Source: Stenotrophomonas sp. ESTM1D_MKCIP4_1 (GTDB lineage Bacteria > Pseudomonadota > Gammaproteobacteria > Xanthomonadales > Xanthomonadaceae). Taken from it: DNA of 64,000 bases. Of the stretch, positions 44,091-52,293 are shown piece after piece. Positions within the stretch are counted from its first letter, which is position 1. Every line of letters begins with the position of its first letter. The DNA is taken from the NCBI RefSeq assembly GCF_003086895.1, contig NZ_CP026004.1, positions 2,764,731 through 2,828,730 of the forward strand. Reading direction: 5' to 3'. The translations under genes and the position numbers were made by a program. The notes under the pieces were generated by a model that searched no databases, was not told the origin of the DNA, and saw nothing but the letters and a program-made list of their open reading frames with translations.

Positions 44091-45674
44091 ATGATTGATC
44101 AGACAGTCGTAGAACTGTCGCGGCTGCAATTCGCTCTGACCGCGATGTACCACTTCCTATTCGTACCGCTCACCCTTGGCCTGTCCTTCATGGTGGCCAT
44201 CATGGAAAGCGTCTACGTCATGACCCGCAAACAGGTCTGGCGGCAGATGACCCTGTTCTGGGGCACCCTGTTCGGCATCAACTTCGCCATCGGCGTGGCC
44301 ACCGGCCTGGTGATGGAGTTCCAGTTCGGCATGAACTGGTCGTACTACAGCCACTACGTGGGCGATATCTTCGGTGCGCCGCTGGCCATCGAAGGCCTGA
44401 TGGCCTTCTTCCTGGAAGCGACCTTCATCGGTCTGTTCTTCTTCGGCTGGAAGCGCCTGAGCCCGGTCAAGCACCTCACCGTCACCTGGCTGATGGCGTT
44501 GGGTACCAACCTGTCGGCGGTGTGGATCCTCATCGCCAACGGCTGGATGCAGAACCCGACCGGTGCGGTGTTCAACCCGGACACGATGCGCATGGAAGTG
44601 GTGGATTTCGCCGCCGTCCTGCTGAACCCGGTCGCGCAGGCCAAGTTCGTGCACACCGTCAGCGCCGGCTACGTGACCGGTGCCATCTTCGTGATGTCCA
44701 TCAGCGCCCTGTACCTGCTGCGCAACAAGCACAAGGACATGGCGCGCCGCTCGTTCGCCGTGGCCGCAGCGTTCGGCCTGCTGTCGTCGCTGTCGGTGGT
44801 GGTGCTGGGTGACGAAAGCGGTTATGCCGCCAGCGAACACCAGAAGATGAAGCTGGCCGCCATTGAAGCCATGTGGGAGACCGAGCGCGCGCCGGCCGAC
44901 TTCACCGCCTTCGGCATTCCCAACCAGACCACCCAGCAGAACGACTACGCCATCAAGATTCCCTACCTGATGGGTCTGATCGCCACCCGTTCGCTGAACC
45001 AGCCGATTCCCGGCATCCTGGAACTGGTGGAACGCGCCGAGCACCGCATCCGCGGTGGCCAGATCGCCTATGGCGCGCTGGAACGCATCAAGAAGGACAA
45101 GACCGACCTGCAGGCGCGCGAGATGTTCGACCGCCACTGGCAGGACCTGGGCCATGGCCTGCTGCTCAAGCGCTACCGCGAGGACATCCTCAACGCCACC
45201 CCGGAAGAGATTTCCAAGGCGGCCATGGATACCGTGCCGCGCGTGGCACCGCTGTTCTGGACCTTCCGCATCATGGCGGGCCTGGGCTTCTACCTGATCG
45301 CCTTCTTCGCCCTGGCGTTCTACTTCTCCTGCCGCAACAACTTCCAGGACAAGCGCTGGTTCCTGAAGCTGGCCGTGTGGAGCCTGCCGGCGCCGTGGAT
45401 CGCGATCGAATGCGGCTGGTTCGTGGCCGAGTACGGCCGCCAGCCGTGGGCGGTGGATGGCGTGCTGCCCACCTTCTACGCGGCATCGGGTCTGGCCCTG
45501 CATGAAATCCTGACCACGCTGGCCATCTTCACCGCAACCTACACGGTGCTGCTGGTCATCGAGATCAAGCTGATGCTGAAGGCGATCCGCACCGGCCCGG
45601 ACGACATCCTGCCGACGCTGCAGGCTGACATCCGGCCTGTTTCCCCCACTGCAGCCGCTGCCGGACAGGCCTGA
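44091..45674 (+). CDS. cydA: Cytochrome bd ubiquinol oxidase subunit I
   Basis: A 527-aa inner-membrane subunit with about nine helices that binds hemes b558, b595 and d. The first heme ligand is H21 in MYHFLF. The quinol-site GRQPW motif is at about 449 (EYGRQPWAVDGVLPTF). The length matches the long Q-loop form (E. coli 522 aa). AACGAGGTAG precedes the ATG. It oxidises ubiquinol with O2 at high affinity, without pumping protons. Confidence 0.97.
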   Translation: MIDQTVVELSRLQFALTAMYHFLFVPLTLGLSFMVAIMESVYVMTRKQVWRQMTLFWGTLFGINFAIGVATGLVMEFQFGMNWSYYSHYVGDIFGAPLAIEGLMAFFLEATFIGLFFFGWKRLSPVKHLTVTWLMALGTNLSAVWILIANGWMQNPTGAVFNPDTMRMEVVDFAAVLLNPVAQAKFVHTVSAGYVTGAIFVMSISALYLLRNKHKDMARRSFAVAAAFGLLSSLSVVVLGDESGYAASEHQKMKLAAIEAMWETERAPADFTAFGIPNQTTQQNDYAIKIPYLMGLIATRSLNQPIPGILELVERAEHRIRGGQIAYGALERIKKDKTDLQAREMFDRHWQDLGHGLLLKRYREDILNATPEEISKAAMDTVPRVAPLFWTFRIMAGLGFYLIAFFALAFYFSCRNNFQDKRWFLKLAVWSLPAPWIAIECGWFVAEYGRQPWAVDGVLPTFYAASGLALHEILTTLAIFTATYTVLLVIEIKLMLKAIRTGPDDILPTLQADIRPVSPTAAAAGQA

Positions 45675-45689
45675 GGCAGGAGAATCCAG

Positions 45690-46844
45690 ATGGAATTCAT
45701 TGCACTTGATTACACCACGCTCCGCGTGATCTGGTGGCTGCTGCTCGGCATCCTGCTGGTCGGCTGGGCGGTGATGGACGGTTTCGACCTGGGCGTCGGC
45801 ACGCTGCTGCCGTTCGTGGCCAAGACCGATGAAGAACGCCGGCTGGTGATCAACACCGTCGGCCCGGTCTGGGAAGGCAACCAGGTCTGGCTGGTGCTGG
45901 GCGGTGGCGCGATCTTCGCCGCCTGGCCGCCGCTGTATGCGGTCAGCTTCTCCGGCTTCTACCTGGCGGTCTTTGCGATGCTGTTCGGCCTGATCCTGCG
46001 GCCGGTCGGCTTCAAGTACCGCAGCAAGATGCCGTCCAAGCGCTGGCGCGACAACTGGGACCGCGTGCTGTTCGTGGGCGGCCTGCTGCCGGGCCTGATT
46101 GCCGGCGTCGCAGTGGGCAACGTGCTGCTGGGCGTGCCGTTCCATTTCGATGACACGCTGCGCGTGACCTACACCGGTTCGTTCTTCGGCCTGCTCACCC
46201 CGTTCGCGCTCATCGCCGGCCTGGTCAGCGTGGCCATGCTGGTCTCGCACGGTGCGGCCATGCTGGTCATCAAGACCGACGGCCCGGTGGCCGAACGCGC
46301 TGCACGCTACGGCAGTGTCGCCGCACTCATCAGCTTCGTGCTGTTTGCAGTGGCGGGCATCTGGGTGGCCTTCGGCCTGCCCGGCTACCAGATCACCTCG
46401 CAGGTGGTGACCGATGGCCCGACCAACCCGCTGCTGAAGACCGCTGAACTCGGCACCGCTGCCGGTGGCTGGCTGCGCAACTACAGCAGCATGCCCGCCA
46501 CCCTCGTGTTCCCGGTGCTGGGCCTGCTGGGTGCGCTGGCCAGTGCGGTACTGCTGCGTGCACGCCGTGGCGGCCTGGCGTTCATCGCCTCGGGCGCTTC
46601 CATCGCCGGCATCATCCTCACCGTCGGCTTCGCCATCTTCCCCTTCCTGCTGCCGTCCTCCAGCCAGCCCACCTCCAGCCTGACCGTCTGGGACAGCTCG
46701 TCCAGCCACCTCACGCTGTGGATCATGCTGCTGGCCACGGCCATCTTCCTGCCGATCATCCTCGCCTACACCACCTGGGTGTACCGCGTGCTGAAGGGCA
46801 AGACGACGGTTGAAGAGATGGGCGACAACCCGAACGCGTATTGA
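45690..46844 (+). CDS. cydB: Cytochrome bd ubiquinol oxidase subunit II
   Basis: A 384-aa inner-membrane subunit with about nine helices. WAVMDGFDLGVGTLLPFVAKTDEERR and GPVWEGNQVWLVLGGGAIFAAWP are the family hallmarks at the N-terminus. It starts 15 bases after cydA with an AGGAGAA ribosome-binding site. Confidence 0.97.
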   Translation: MEFIALDYTTLRVIWWLLLGILLVGWAVMDGFDLGVGTLLPFVAKTDEERRLVINTVGPVWEGNQVWLVLGGGAIFAAWPPLYAVSFSGFYLAVFAMLFGLILRPVGFKYRSKMPSKRWRDNWDRVLFVGGLLPGLIAGVAVGNVLLGVPFHFDDTLRVTYTGSFFGLLTPFALIAGLVSVAMLVSHGAAMLVIKTDGPVAERAARYGSVAALISFVLFAVAGIWVAFGLPGYQITSQVVTDGPTNPLLKTAELGTAAGGWLRNYSSMPATLVFPVLGLLGALASAVLLRARRGGLAFIASGASIAGIILTVGFAIFPFLLPSSSQPTSSLTVWDSSSSHLTLWIMLLATAIFLPIILAYTTWVYRVLKGKTTVEEMGDNPNAY

Positions 46845-46852
46845 TCGAAAGG

Positions 46853-46916
46853 TGTGCCGACCAACGGTCGGCACCCACCGCAAGTGATGCGTGCCGGCGA
46901 ACGGTCGGCACCTCCC
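46853..46916. repeat. Two REP palindromes inside the cydB-cydX gap
   Basis: Stems GTGCCGACCAACGGTCGGCAC and GTGCCGGCGAACGGTCGGCAC sit in direct orientation, 38 bases apart, between cydB and cydX. Being inside an operon, they could lower cydX expression or protect the cydAB mRNA. Confidence 0.8.
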
Positions 46917-46937
46917 CCGAATGCAAGGAGAGTGAAC

Positions 46938-47054
46938 ATGTGGTACTTCGCCTGGATCCTCGGCACCGGCCTGGCCTCCACCGTGGCCATCCTCAACGGC
47001 ATGTGGTTTGAATCGCGCGAGCGGAACCGCCTCGAGAAAGAAAACAGTCGCTGA
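46938..47054 (+). CDS. cydX: Cytochrome bd small subunit CydX
   Basis: A 38-aa single-helix membrane protein. MWYFAWILGTGLASTVAI is nearly the same opening as E. coli CydX (37 aa), with the conserved charged residue (E25) after the helix. It stabilises the heme d environment of the CydAB complex. The ATG at 46938 has an excellent AAGGAG site; longer in-frame starts run through the REP elements. Confidence 0.95.
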   Translation: MWYFAWILGTGLASTVAILNGMWFESRERNRLEKENSR

Positions 47055-47068
47055 GATGTAAAAAACCC

Positions 47069-47097
47069 TTGCCGCCTTGGCCTTCACACGGTATCTT
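47069..47097 (+). promoter_or_regulatory. Promoter of first tRNA-Pro gene
   Basis: A -35-like TTGCCG (47069-47074) and -10-like TATCTT (47092-47097) are spaced by 17 bases. The same arrangement (TTGCCG, 17 bases, TACAAT) precedes the second copy. Both are followed by the identical AGGCGGCTCCTT leader. Confidence 0.7.
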
Positions 47098-47109
47098 AGG
47101 CGGCTCCTT

Positions 47110-47186
<77 letters not shown>

Positions 47187-47203
47187 CTTCGGTGGTCGCA
47201 TTG

Positions 47204-47232
47204 AAGCCTGGTGAAGTCTTCCAGGCTTTTTT
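47204..47232 (+). terminator. Terminator after first tRNA-Pro
   Basis: Stem AAGCCTGG/CCAGGCTT with a 9-base loop, followed by a T-run. A clear intrinsic terminator 17 bases after the tRNA. Confidence 0.85.
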
Positions 47233-47285
47233 GTTCCCTGAAGGGTTGCATTGCTCCGGCAATGTGAAGAAGGTCGATTTACCCC

Positions 47286-47314
47286 TTGCCGCCACCGGGG
47301 TGAATGAATACAAT
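47286..47314 (+). promoter_or_regulatory. Promoter of second tRNA-Pro gene
   Basis: TTGCCG (47286-47291), 17 bases, TACAAT (47309-47314), then the AGGCGGCTCC leader. The -10 is a better match than in the first copy. Confidence 0.75.
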
Positions 47315-47327
47315 AGGCGGCTCCTTT

Positions 47328-47404
<77 letters not shown>

Positions 47405-47421
47405 CTTCGGTGGTCAACAAG

Positions 47422-47456
47422 AAGCCTGGAAGACGACAGTCGTCCGGGTTTTTTTG
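47422..47456 (+). terminator. Terminator after second tRNA-Pro
   Basis: A stem built around GACGA-CAG-TCGTC with outer CC/GG pairs, followed by seven T residues. It also ends the region before the convergent 117-aa gene. Confidence 0.75.
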
Positions 47457-47514
47457 TGCCTGTCGCCCGGGGTTGCAGCGGGGCAAGGCAGCCGCCCTGC
47501 CCCGCCACGTTCCC

Positions 47515-47868
47515 TCAGCAGGGACGCACGTTCAGGCTGGCATACATGGCCAGCGCCCGGCAGGCCTGCATCAGGCCCTCCACGATGCGCTCGCCCACAT
47601 CCTGGTCCGGCCCGCCATCCTGCCGCGCCCGCTCGGCCGCCAGCAGGATGTCATGCACGGTGCGCAGCCCCGCCAGCGCACAATCCAGATCGGCCAGCGC
47701 GATGCGCCGGCCAGGGGCAAGCTGTGGCTCTGGCCAAGGGCGGCCATCGGATGCGCCGCCGCCGTCGATGCCACGCAACTGCGCGACGAAGGTGATGGGC
47801 TCGCCTGCCACATCGGCATTGGCCGGCGCGTGACCGGTGGGCGGGAAGGAAGTATCAGACGTCTTCAT
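47515..47868 (-). CDS. Small hypothetical protein behind a structured leader
   Basis: A 117-aa protein. The first ~45 residues are Gly/Pro/Asp-rich. The rest is helical with LADLDCALAGLRTVHDILLAAERARQD and GERIVEGLMQACRALAMYASLN, resembling small helical DUF3077-type proteins of pseudomonads and xanthomonads, though I cannot confirm that family. The second in-frame ATG (47868) was chosen because GGAG lies seven bases upstream. A large folded RNA element lies about 60 bases upstream. Function unknown. Confidence 0.6.
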   Translation of the reverse strand: MKTSDTSFPPTGHAPANADVAGEPITFVAQLRGIDGGGASDGRPWPEPQLAPGRRIALADLDCALAGLRTVHDILLAAERARQDGGPDQDVGERIVEGLMQACRALAMYASLNVRPC

Positions 47869-47930
47869 GGGCATTCTCCATGCAAGGAACACGGTGATGC
47901 CGCCGCGACAAAGGCGGCGGGCGATACGTG

Positions 47931-48107
47931 GCTGCAAAAACCCGGCTGACTTCGTTCGGGCGGATGTGCTTGCGCACACCCCCACGCACCGCCCGCCATG
48001 GAACGCGAACGGAATGCCAGCCGGCGCCGCGCGAAGCGACGCCGGCTGGCAAGCGTATACAACAAGTCAGCTCGGGTTTTGCAGTCCCGGCCACCCTTTT
48101 CCGGTGG
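47931..48107 (-). ncRNA. Candidate structured RNA (nested stems, three-way junction) in the 117-aa gene leader
   Basis: On the minus strand, outer arms 48084-48064 and 47952-47931 pair as a ~20-bp helix (GCAAAACCCGAGCTGAC with GTCAGCCGGGTTTTTGC). Inside are two hairpins. One has 12-bp arms (48051-48040 with 48026-48015). The other pairs 47995-47989 with 47963-47957, extended by GTGTGC-type pairing capped by the GNRA loop GCAA. A further hairpin (48107-48091, CCACCGG...GGGTGG) precedes it. The architecture and the CCGGGACTGCAAAACCCG junction resemble leader RNAs of the phage C4 antisense kind. This rests on memory and pairing by eye. The rest of 47869-48353 holds no gene. Confidence 0.5.
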
Positions 48108-48353
48108 CATGCGAAGGTGTAAACGCCAACGCACAATGTGCCAATGGGCAAACGCGCCACTGCAACAATTCGTACGATTCGCGACATTGTTGCACAGCGT
48201 CTGCGGGCGTCCAGAACCTAGGGGCGCAAAGGCTTGGCAGTGTTAAGCCGCAAGCGCCGTTGTGCCGCGCGGCAGGATGGGGGTCGTGCGGATTACGACA
48301 CCCTGCGCGCGGCGGAGGCGCTTCGAGAGAGTGCGGGCCGGTCGTGGTCGTGC

Positions 48354-49103
48354 TCAGCCCTTGAAGTGAGGATCGGTGACCGGCAACAGGTTGTAGCTGG
48401 CCAGATCCATTTCGAGCCGATGAACGCGCTCCACCTGCGCGTCATCGCAGGGATCAAATACGCCTGGCACGGAGACGATGATCGTACCCAGGCCATCGAC
48501 CGGGTGGACAGCGTGCGCGTCACAGATCTGGCCGTGGGTGATCTGCGCGGGCACGAAGCCCATCCAACCGAAGAATTCCCGGTGTTGATACAGGCGGCGG
48601 TCTATCTGATAGGTCACAAGCCCCTTCTCGGGCGTTCGGGACTTCACGTCAACGCACGCGAACGAGGGCCGCATTGTCTTCACCAGCCCAATTAAAGCGT
48701 TGACCATCAGGGAAGGAATTGCCTCGCCAAAGGGCTCGGGCCTTACAAGACTGAAAGAGTTGAATCCTGTTGTTGGGTTCAAATCCAATACGGCCAATCC
48801 CGGCTTGCGCCAGTCCCGATCATTGTCCACGTTGGCCAACGTGAGGGAGGCACCCAACGTTTCAAAATCACCGAACCGTCTACGATCCTTGCCAACATCC
48901 TGCTCCATTCGAGCCAGGAGCGCACTCGAATCGTCGAGTGAAATGCACTCTTCCTTGGGACTTGAAGGCAGTGCATACCATCTTCTCAGCGATGGGTGCA
49001 GTAGTGCGAGGCCTTCTACTGCTAGCGAGGCCAAGCTCAGCACCTCTTCTGGTGAGCATGAGACGGGGACTGTCCACAGATTTTCCTGAGCACGAATGAT
49101 CAT
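48354..49103 (-). CDS. Imm52-like immunity protein, third copy
   Basis: A 249-aa cytoplasmic protein, the most distal of three tandem paralogues. Shared features are RWYALPSSPKEECISLDDSSALLARME, ASLTLANVDNDRDWRKPGL, a central PFGEAIPSLMVNALIGLV, YQIDRRLYQHREFFGWMGFVPAQITH and the C-terminal LLPVTDPHFKG. The family looks like Imm52, the immunity partner of Tox-REase-5 toxins. GGAGG precedes the ATG. It is separated from the second copy by 68 bases, and the ~40 bases around the stop are nearly the same in both, a sign of recent duplication. Confidence 0.78.
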   Translation of the reverse strand: MIIRAQENLWTVPVSCSPEEVLSLASLAVEGLALLHPSLRRWYALPSSPKEECISLDDSSALLARMEQDVGKDRRRFGDFETLGASLTLANVDNDRDWRKPGLAVLDLNPTTGFNSFSLVRPEPFGEAIPSLMVNALIGLVKTMRPSFACVDVKSRTPEKGLVTYQIDRRLYQHREFFGWMGFVPAQITHGQICDAHAVHPVDGLGTIIVSVPGVFDPCDDAQVERVHRLEMDLASYNLLPVTDPHFKG

Positions 49104-49171
49104 CTGCTTCCTCCATGGATAGGCGACGGAAGCGCTTCGCGAGGGGGCGACAGGGCTGGCCGTGGTCGTGC

Positions 49172-49921
49172 TCAGCCCTTGAAGTGAGGATCGGTCACCG
49201 GCAACAGGTCGCGGCTGGCTAGATCCCTTTCGACGCGGTGAACTCGCTCAACCTGCGTGTCATCACAGGGATCAAATACGCTTGGCACGGAGACGATAAC
49301 CGTACCCAGGCCATCGACGGCATGGATAGCGTGCGCGTCCGGGAGCTGTGCGTGGTCAACCTGAGCTGGAACGAATCCCATCCAGCCGAAGAACTGACGG
49401 TGTTGATACAGGCGCCGGTCCATCTGGTAGTGGATCAATTCGCTTTCCCGGGATCTTCCCTTGACATCGGTACATGCGAAATCAGGCTGGATGACTTTGA
49501 CCGAATCGATCATCGCGCCAAGCATGATTGAGGAAATTTCATCCCCAAAGGGCTCCAGCCCCTCGATGCTTAGCGTGTGCACCCCAAGGCTGGGACGCAG
49601 GCTGAGCACAACTACTCCGGGCTTACGCCAGTCACGGTCATTGTCTACGTTGGCCAGCGTCAGTGAAGCGCCAAACCCGTCAAAACCCCCAAATCGCCTA
49701 CGCGCCTTCTGGATATCCCGCTCCATCCTGTACAGCATTGCAGCAGAATCCTCCAAGGCAATACACGCTTCCTTTCTCCGCGAGGGCAACGCATACCAGC
49801 GTTTCATCAAAGGGTGCAGGCGGGCCAATCTTTCCGTCAGATCCACAGCCTTGCTCAGTACTTCTTCCGGTGTACGGAAGACGGCCGATGTACGTAGATT
49901 TGTTTGAGCTACAAGGATCAT
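49172..49921 (-). CDS. Imm52-like immunity protein, second copy
   Basis: A 249-aa paralogue with RWYALPSRRKEACIALEDSAAML, ASLTLANVDNDRDWRKPGVVVL, YQMDRRLYQHRQFFGWMGFVPAQVDH and LLPVTDPHFKG. The ATG at 49921 was chosen to match the starts of the other copies (MILVAQTNLRTS); a TTG 15 bases upstream would overlap the first copy's stop. Divergence from its siblings is concentrated in the N-terminal third and the middle, which may change toxin specificity. Confidence 0.78.
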   Translation of the reverse strand: MILVAQTNLRTSAVFRTPEEVLSKAVDLTERLARLHPLMKRWYALPSRRKEACIALEDSAAMLYRMERDIQKARRRFGGFDGFGASLTLANVDNDRDWRKPGVVVLSLRPSLGVHTLSIEGLEPFGDEISSIMLGAMIDSVKVIQPDFACTDVKGRSRESELIHYQMDRRLYQHRQFFGWMGFVPAQVDHAQLPDAHAIHAVDGLGTVIVSVPSVFDPCDDTQVERVHRVERDLASRDLLPVTDPHFKG

Positions 49922-49932
49922 AGGCGTGTTCT

Positions 49933-50682
49933 TCAACCCTTGAGGTTCGGATCTGTCACCGGCAACAGATCGTAGCTGGCCAGATCCATTTCGACGCGAT
50001 GCACCTTGTCCACTTGCGCGTCGTCGGTGGGGTCAAACACCCCTGGCACCGAGACAATTACCGTACCCAGGCCATCGATCGGGTGAACGGCATGCGCGTC
50101 TCGTATCTGGGCGTGGGCGATCTGCGCGGGCACAAAGCCCATCCAGCCAAAGTACCGACGGTGTTGGTACAAGCGCCGATCAAGTTGGTACGTCACCAAA
50201 GCTTTCTCGTGCGTCATCGCTTTGACATCCGTACAGGCATAGCGCGGCTTGACTTCCTCCACCAGGCCGATCATTGCATTGAGCATTAAATTTGGCGCAG
50301 CCTCACCAAATGGTTCAATCCCAACAAGACGAAACTTATGGGAGCCAAGTGTGGGATCCAAGCCGAGCACGACAAGGCCTGGCGTGCGCCAATCTCGATC
50401 ATTGTCTACGTTGGCCAGCAACAGTGAAGCGCCCAGCTCTTCGAAATCCCCAAATCTTTCTCGATCCTTCTCGATATTCCGCTCCATCCTGGCGAGGATC
50501 GCACCAGTATTCTCAAACGGTATTGACCTTTCCTTTGCGTTCGATGGCAGCGCATACCACCGTGCCATCAACGGGTGAAGCGGCGCGAGACGTTGCGTCG
50601 CCTGTACCGCCAAACTGAGCAACTGGTCAGGTGTTCGAGCAACAGGATCCGTCCGCATGTTTGTTTGAGCACTGACAATCAT
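49933..50682 (-). CDS. Imm52-like immunity protein, first copy
   Basis: A 249-aa paralogue next to the toxin gene, with RWYALPSNAKERSIPFENTGAIL, ASLLLANVDNDRDWRTPGLVVL, YQLDRRLYQHRRYFGWMGFVPAQIAH and LLPVTDPNLKG. Its ATG (50682) shares a base with the toxin's stop codon, the tightest coupling of the three, so it is probably the cognate inhibitor. It would bind and block the nuclease in the cytoplasm. Confidence 0.82.
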   Translation of the reverse strand: MIVSAQTNMRTDPVARTPDQLLSLAVQATQRLAPLHPLMARWYALPSNAKERSIPFENTGAILARMERNIEKDRERFGDFEELGASLLLANVDNDRDWRTPGLVVLGLDPTLGSHKFRLVGIEPFGEAAPNLMLNAMIGLVEEVKPRYACTDVKAMTHEKALVTYQLDRRLYQHRRYFGWMGFVPAQIAHAQIRDAHAVHPIDGLGTVIVSVPGVFDPTDDAQVDKVHRVEMDLASYDLLPVTDPNLKG

Positions 50683-51479
50683 CAAATATCTCCACGGAAT
50701 GGTATGTGCCTGCAAAGCATTGGATCGACGTATTCCGTTTCAATGGCTGCCGCCATCGTTCGATGCTGCATGAAGCACCACAGTAGCTTTGCCTGCCGAC
50801 CAGCAACACCGATAGCGCCGCGCTGCCTGTTCATCTGCACTCCCCAAGGCCTGAAAACCCCAAGCTCCACAAACTCATACTTGGGAAGTCCTGCTTCATT
50901 CAAAAAATGGTCATACCTCCCCTTCGCCTCCACCACCGTGCAGTCCTTCAACCAGAACCCATCAAACTCACAGGCGTTGAAATGCCACTCCTGCACGGTA
51001 CGGGAGAAGCCCTTCCGGTGCAGATAGTCAAACAACGTATCCACTGAGAAGAACGTCCGCGCCGGATCGGCCTTGTCCGCCACCATGAAACCGAACCGCA
51101 GCGGTGCCGAGCGCAGGTTGGCGATGTACAGCTGGTACTCGTAGTTGATCAGATTGCGCCGGGTGACATAGCGCCCAGTGCGGGGCGGTCCAATGAACCC
51201 CTCTTTCAGCAGGCACTCGTTGCACGCGGTCTCGTCGGGCATCTGCGAGCAGTCCACTTCCCGCGCCTTGGCCGTCGGCTCAGCGCGCGCATCCGGCTTG
51301 GCTTTGCCGCGCACCCGCTGCTGGATATCGCCCACCACATCGCGAATGCCGTCGGCCACGTCACCGGTGGTCGGCCCGCCATAGGGATCCACCGGGTTGC
51401 CGTCTTCATCCACGCTGCCGTTACCGCCTCCCATGCCGGGCCCAAGCCAGGGCCGCGGGCCGATGATTCTGGTGCCCAT
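50682..51479 (-). CDS. T6SS effector nuclease with Tox-REase-5 domain
   Basis: A 265-aa predicted toxin. The N-terminal 70 residues are Gly/Pro-rich and then charged. A Cys motif CNECLLKEG (86-94) opens the catalytic domain, which has the REase-fold signature EFDGFWLKDCTVVEAKGRYD: D173 and E184-x-K186 fit PD-(D/E)xK nucleases. DNA is the likely target. No signal peptide is present. The ATG at 51479 has AGGAG at five bases. It follows PAAR, DUF4123 and a small protein, the usual loading set for type VI secretion cargo effectors, and is directly followed by immunity genes. No T6SS structural genes lie in the window. Confidence 0.83.
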   Translation of the reverse strand: MGTRIIGPRPWLGPGMGGGNGSVDEDGNPVDPYGGPTTGDVADGIRDVVGDIQQRVRGKAKPDARAEPTAKAREVDCSQMPDETACNECLLKEGFIGPPRTGRYVTRRNLINYEYQLYIANLRSAPLRFGFMVADKADPARTFFSVDTLFDYLHRKGFSRTVQEWHFNACEFDGFWLKDCTVVEAKGRYDHFLNEAGLPKYEFVELGVFRPWGVQMNRQRGAIGVAGRQAKLLWCFMQHRTMAAAIETEYVDPMLCRHIPFRGDI

Positions 51480-51487
51480 CGTTGCTC

Positions 51488-51823
51488 CTAGTGTCCTGCC
51501 AGATTCGACAGCAGATCCGCCGCTGCCAGGTTCGGGTTCTTTGCGCTGCGCATCCACATGTCCGCTGCCGGGACGGCCCGCAGACCGCGCGCCCACGCCA
51601 CGTCCGCCTTCACCCAGCGCACCAGCACTGGCAGGTGGGTGATACGCAGCACATAGGCCGCGTGGTCATGGCTCTTCACCACGTCGTCCATCAGCGCCGC
51701 ATCGCTCACATGGCCGACCTGGCGGGGGTACTCCGCGCGGATCTCCCGGCACAACAGCGGGAAGAACGTGGAGGGATCAGGCAGGCGCAGCAGGGCTTCC
51801 TGTTCCTTTGTAATCTCAAACAT
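51488..51823 (-). CDS. Small protein of the T6SS effector module, unknown function
   Basis: A 111-aa, mostly helical protein (FEITKEQEALLRLPDPSTFFPLLCREIRAEYPRQVGH, then HDHAAYVLRITHLPVLVRWVKADVAWARGL). No known domain is recognised. It sits between the DUF4123 adaptor (start overlaps that stop by one base) and the toxin (8-base gap), so it may be a co-chaperone or linker that helps dock the toxin. Small genes at this position occur in related modules. Confidence 0.65.
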   Translation of the reverse strand: MFEITKEQEALLRLPDPSTFFPLLCREIRAEYPRQVGHVSDAALMDDVVKSHDHAAYVLRITHLPVLVRWVKADVAWARGLRAVPAADMWMRSAKNPNLAAADLLSNLAGH

Positions 51824-52293
51824 CAGCCGGCCTCCGTTGCATGCAGCGCTTCGCGATCCAGGGTGTAGCGCTCGCCCAGCATCTGGAAACGCCATTGCCG
51901 CAGCGGGCCCATCAACTGCCTGCGCTGCTGCAGGGTGAAGGCGGCCTGCAGGCGCAGGAACACGCGGCCATCCCAGTAACGCAGCAGCGCCAGATTGCCG
52001 TTGGGGCGGCGCAGGTCCAGGCAGGTTTCCAGGTGCTGGTACACCGCTTCAAAGCCGGCATCGCTGCGCAGCCAGGCCACCACTGGCCTGTCCTGTTCCA
52101 GTGCACGCAACCAGCCATCCACCTGGGTGTGGGCCTGTGCGGGTAACTGCAGCAGCCACGGGCCGACGGATGCGTGGGCGGCCTCGGGCTGGCGCGCAAG
52201 CAGTGCGCGGTGTGGCAGATCCTGGGCGTACCAGGCCAGCGCTTTGGGCGTATCGGCATAGGCCGCGGCATCGACAATGACGTATCGGTTCAT
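51823..52293 (-). CDS. DUF4123 T6SS adaptor/chaperone (Tap/TEC-like)
   Basis: A 156-aa protein with the DUF4123 pattern: MNRYVIVDAAAYADTPKAL, ASVGPWLLQLP, GWLRALEQDRPVVAWLRSDAGFEAVYQHLETCLDLRRPNGNLALLRYWDGRVFLRL. Such adaptors load cargo effectors onto PAAR or VgrG spikes and are not secreted themselves. Start and stop share a base with the neighbouring genes. Confidence 0.85.
   Translation of the reverse strand: MNRYVIVDAAAYADTPKALAWYAQDLPHRALLARQPEAAHASVGPWLLQLPAQAHTQVDGWLRALEQDRPVVAWLRSDAGFEAVYQHLETCLDLRRPNGNLALLRYWDGRVFLRLQAAFTLQQRRQLMGPLRQWRFQMLGERYTLDREALHATEAG

Noticed and set aside
44157..47087. 976-codon minus-strand open frame
   Set aside because: Antisense to cydA, cydB and cydX, which are all unmistakable. 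It is a composition artefact.
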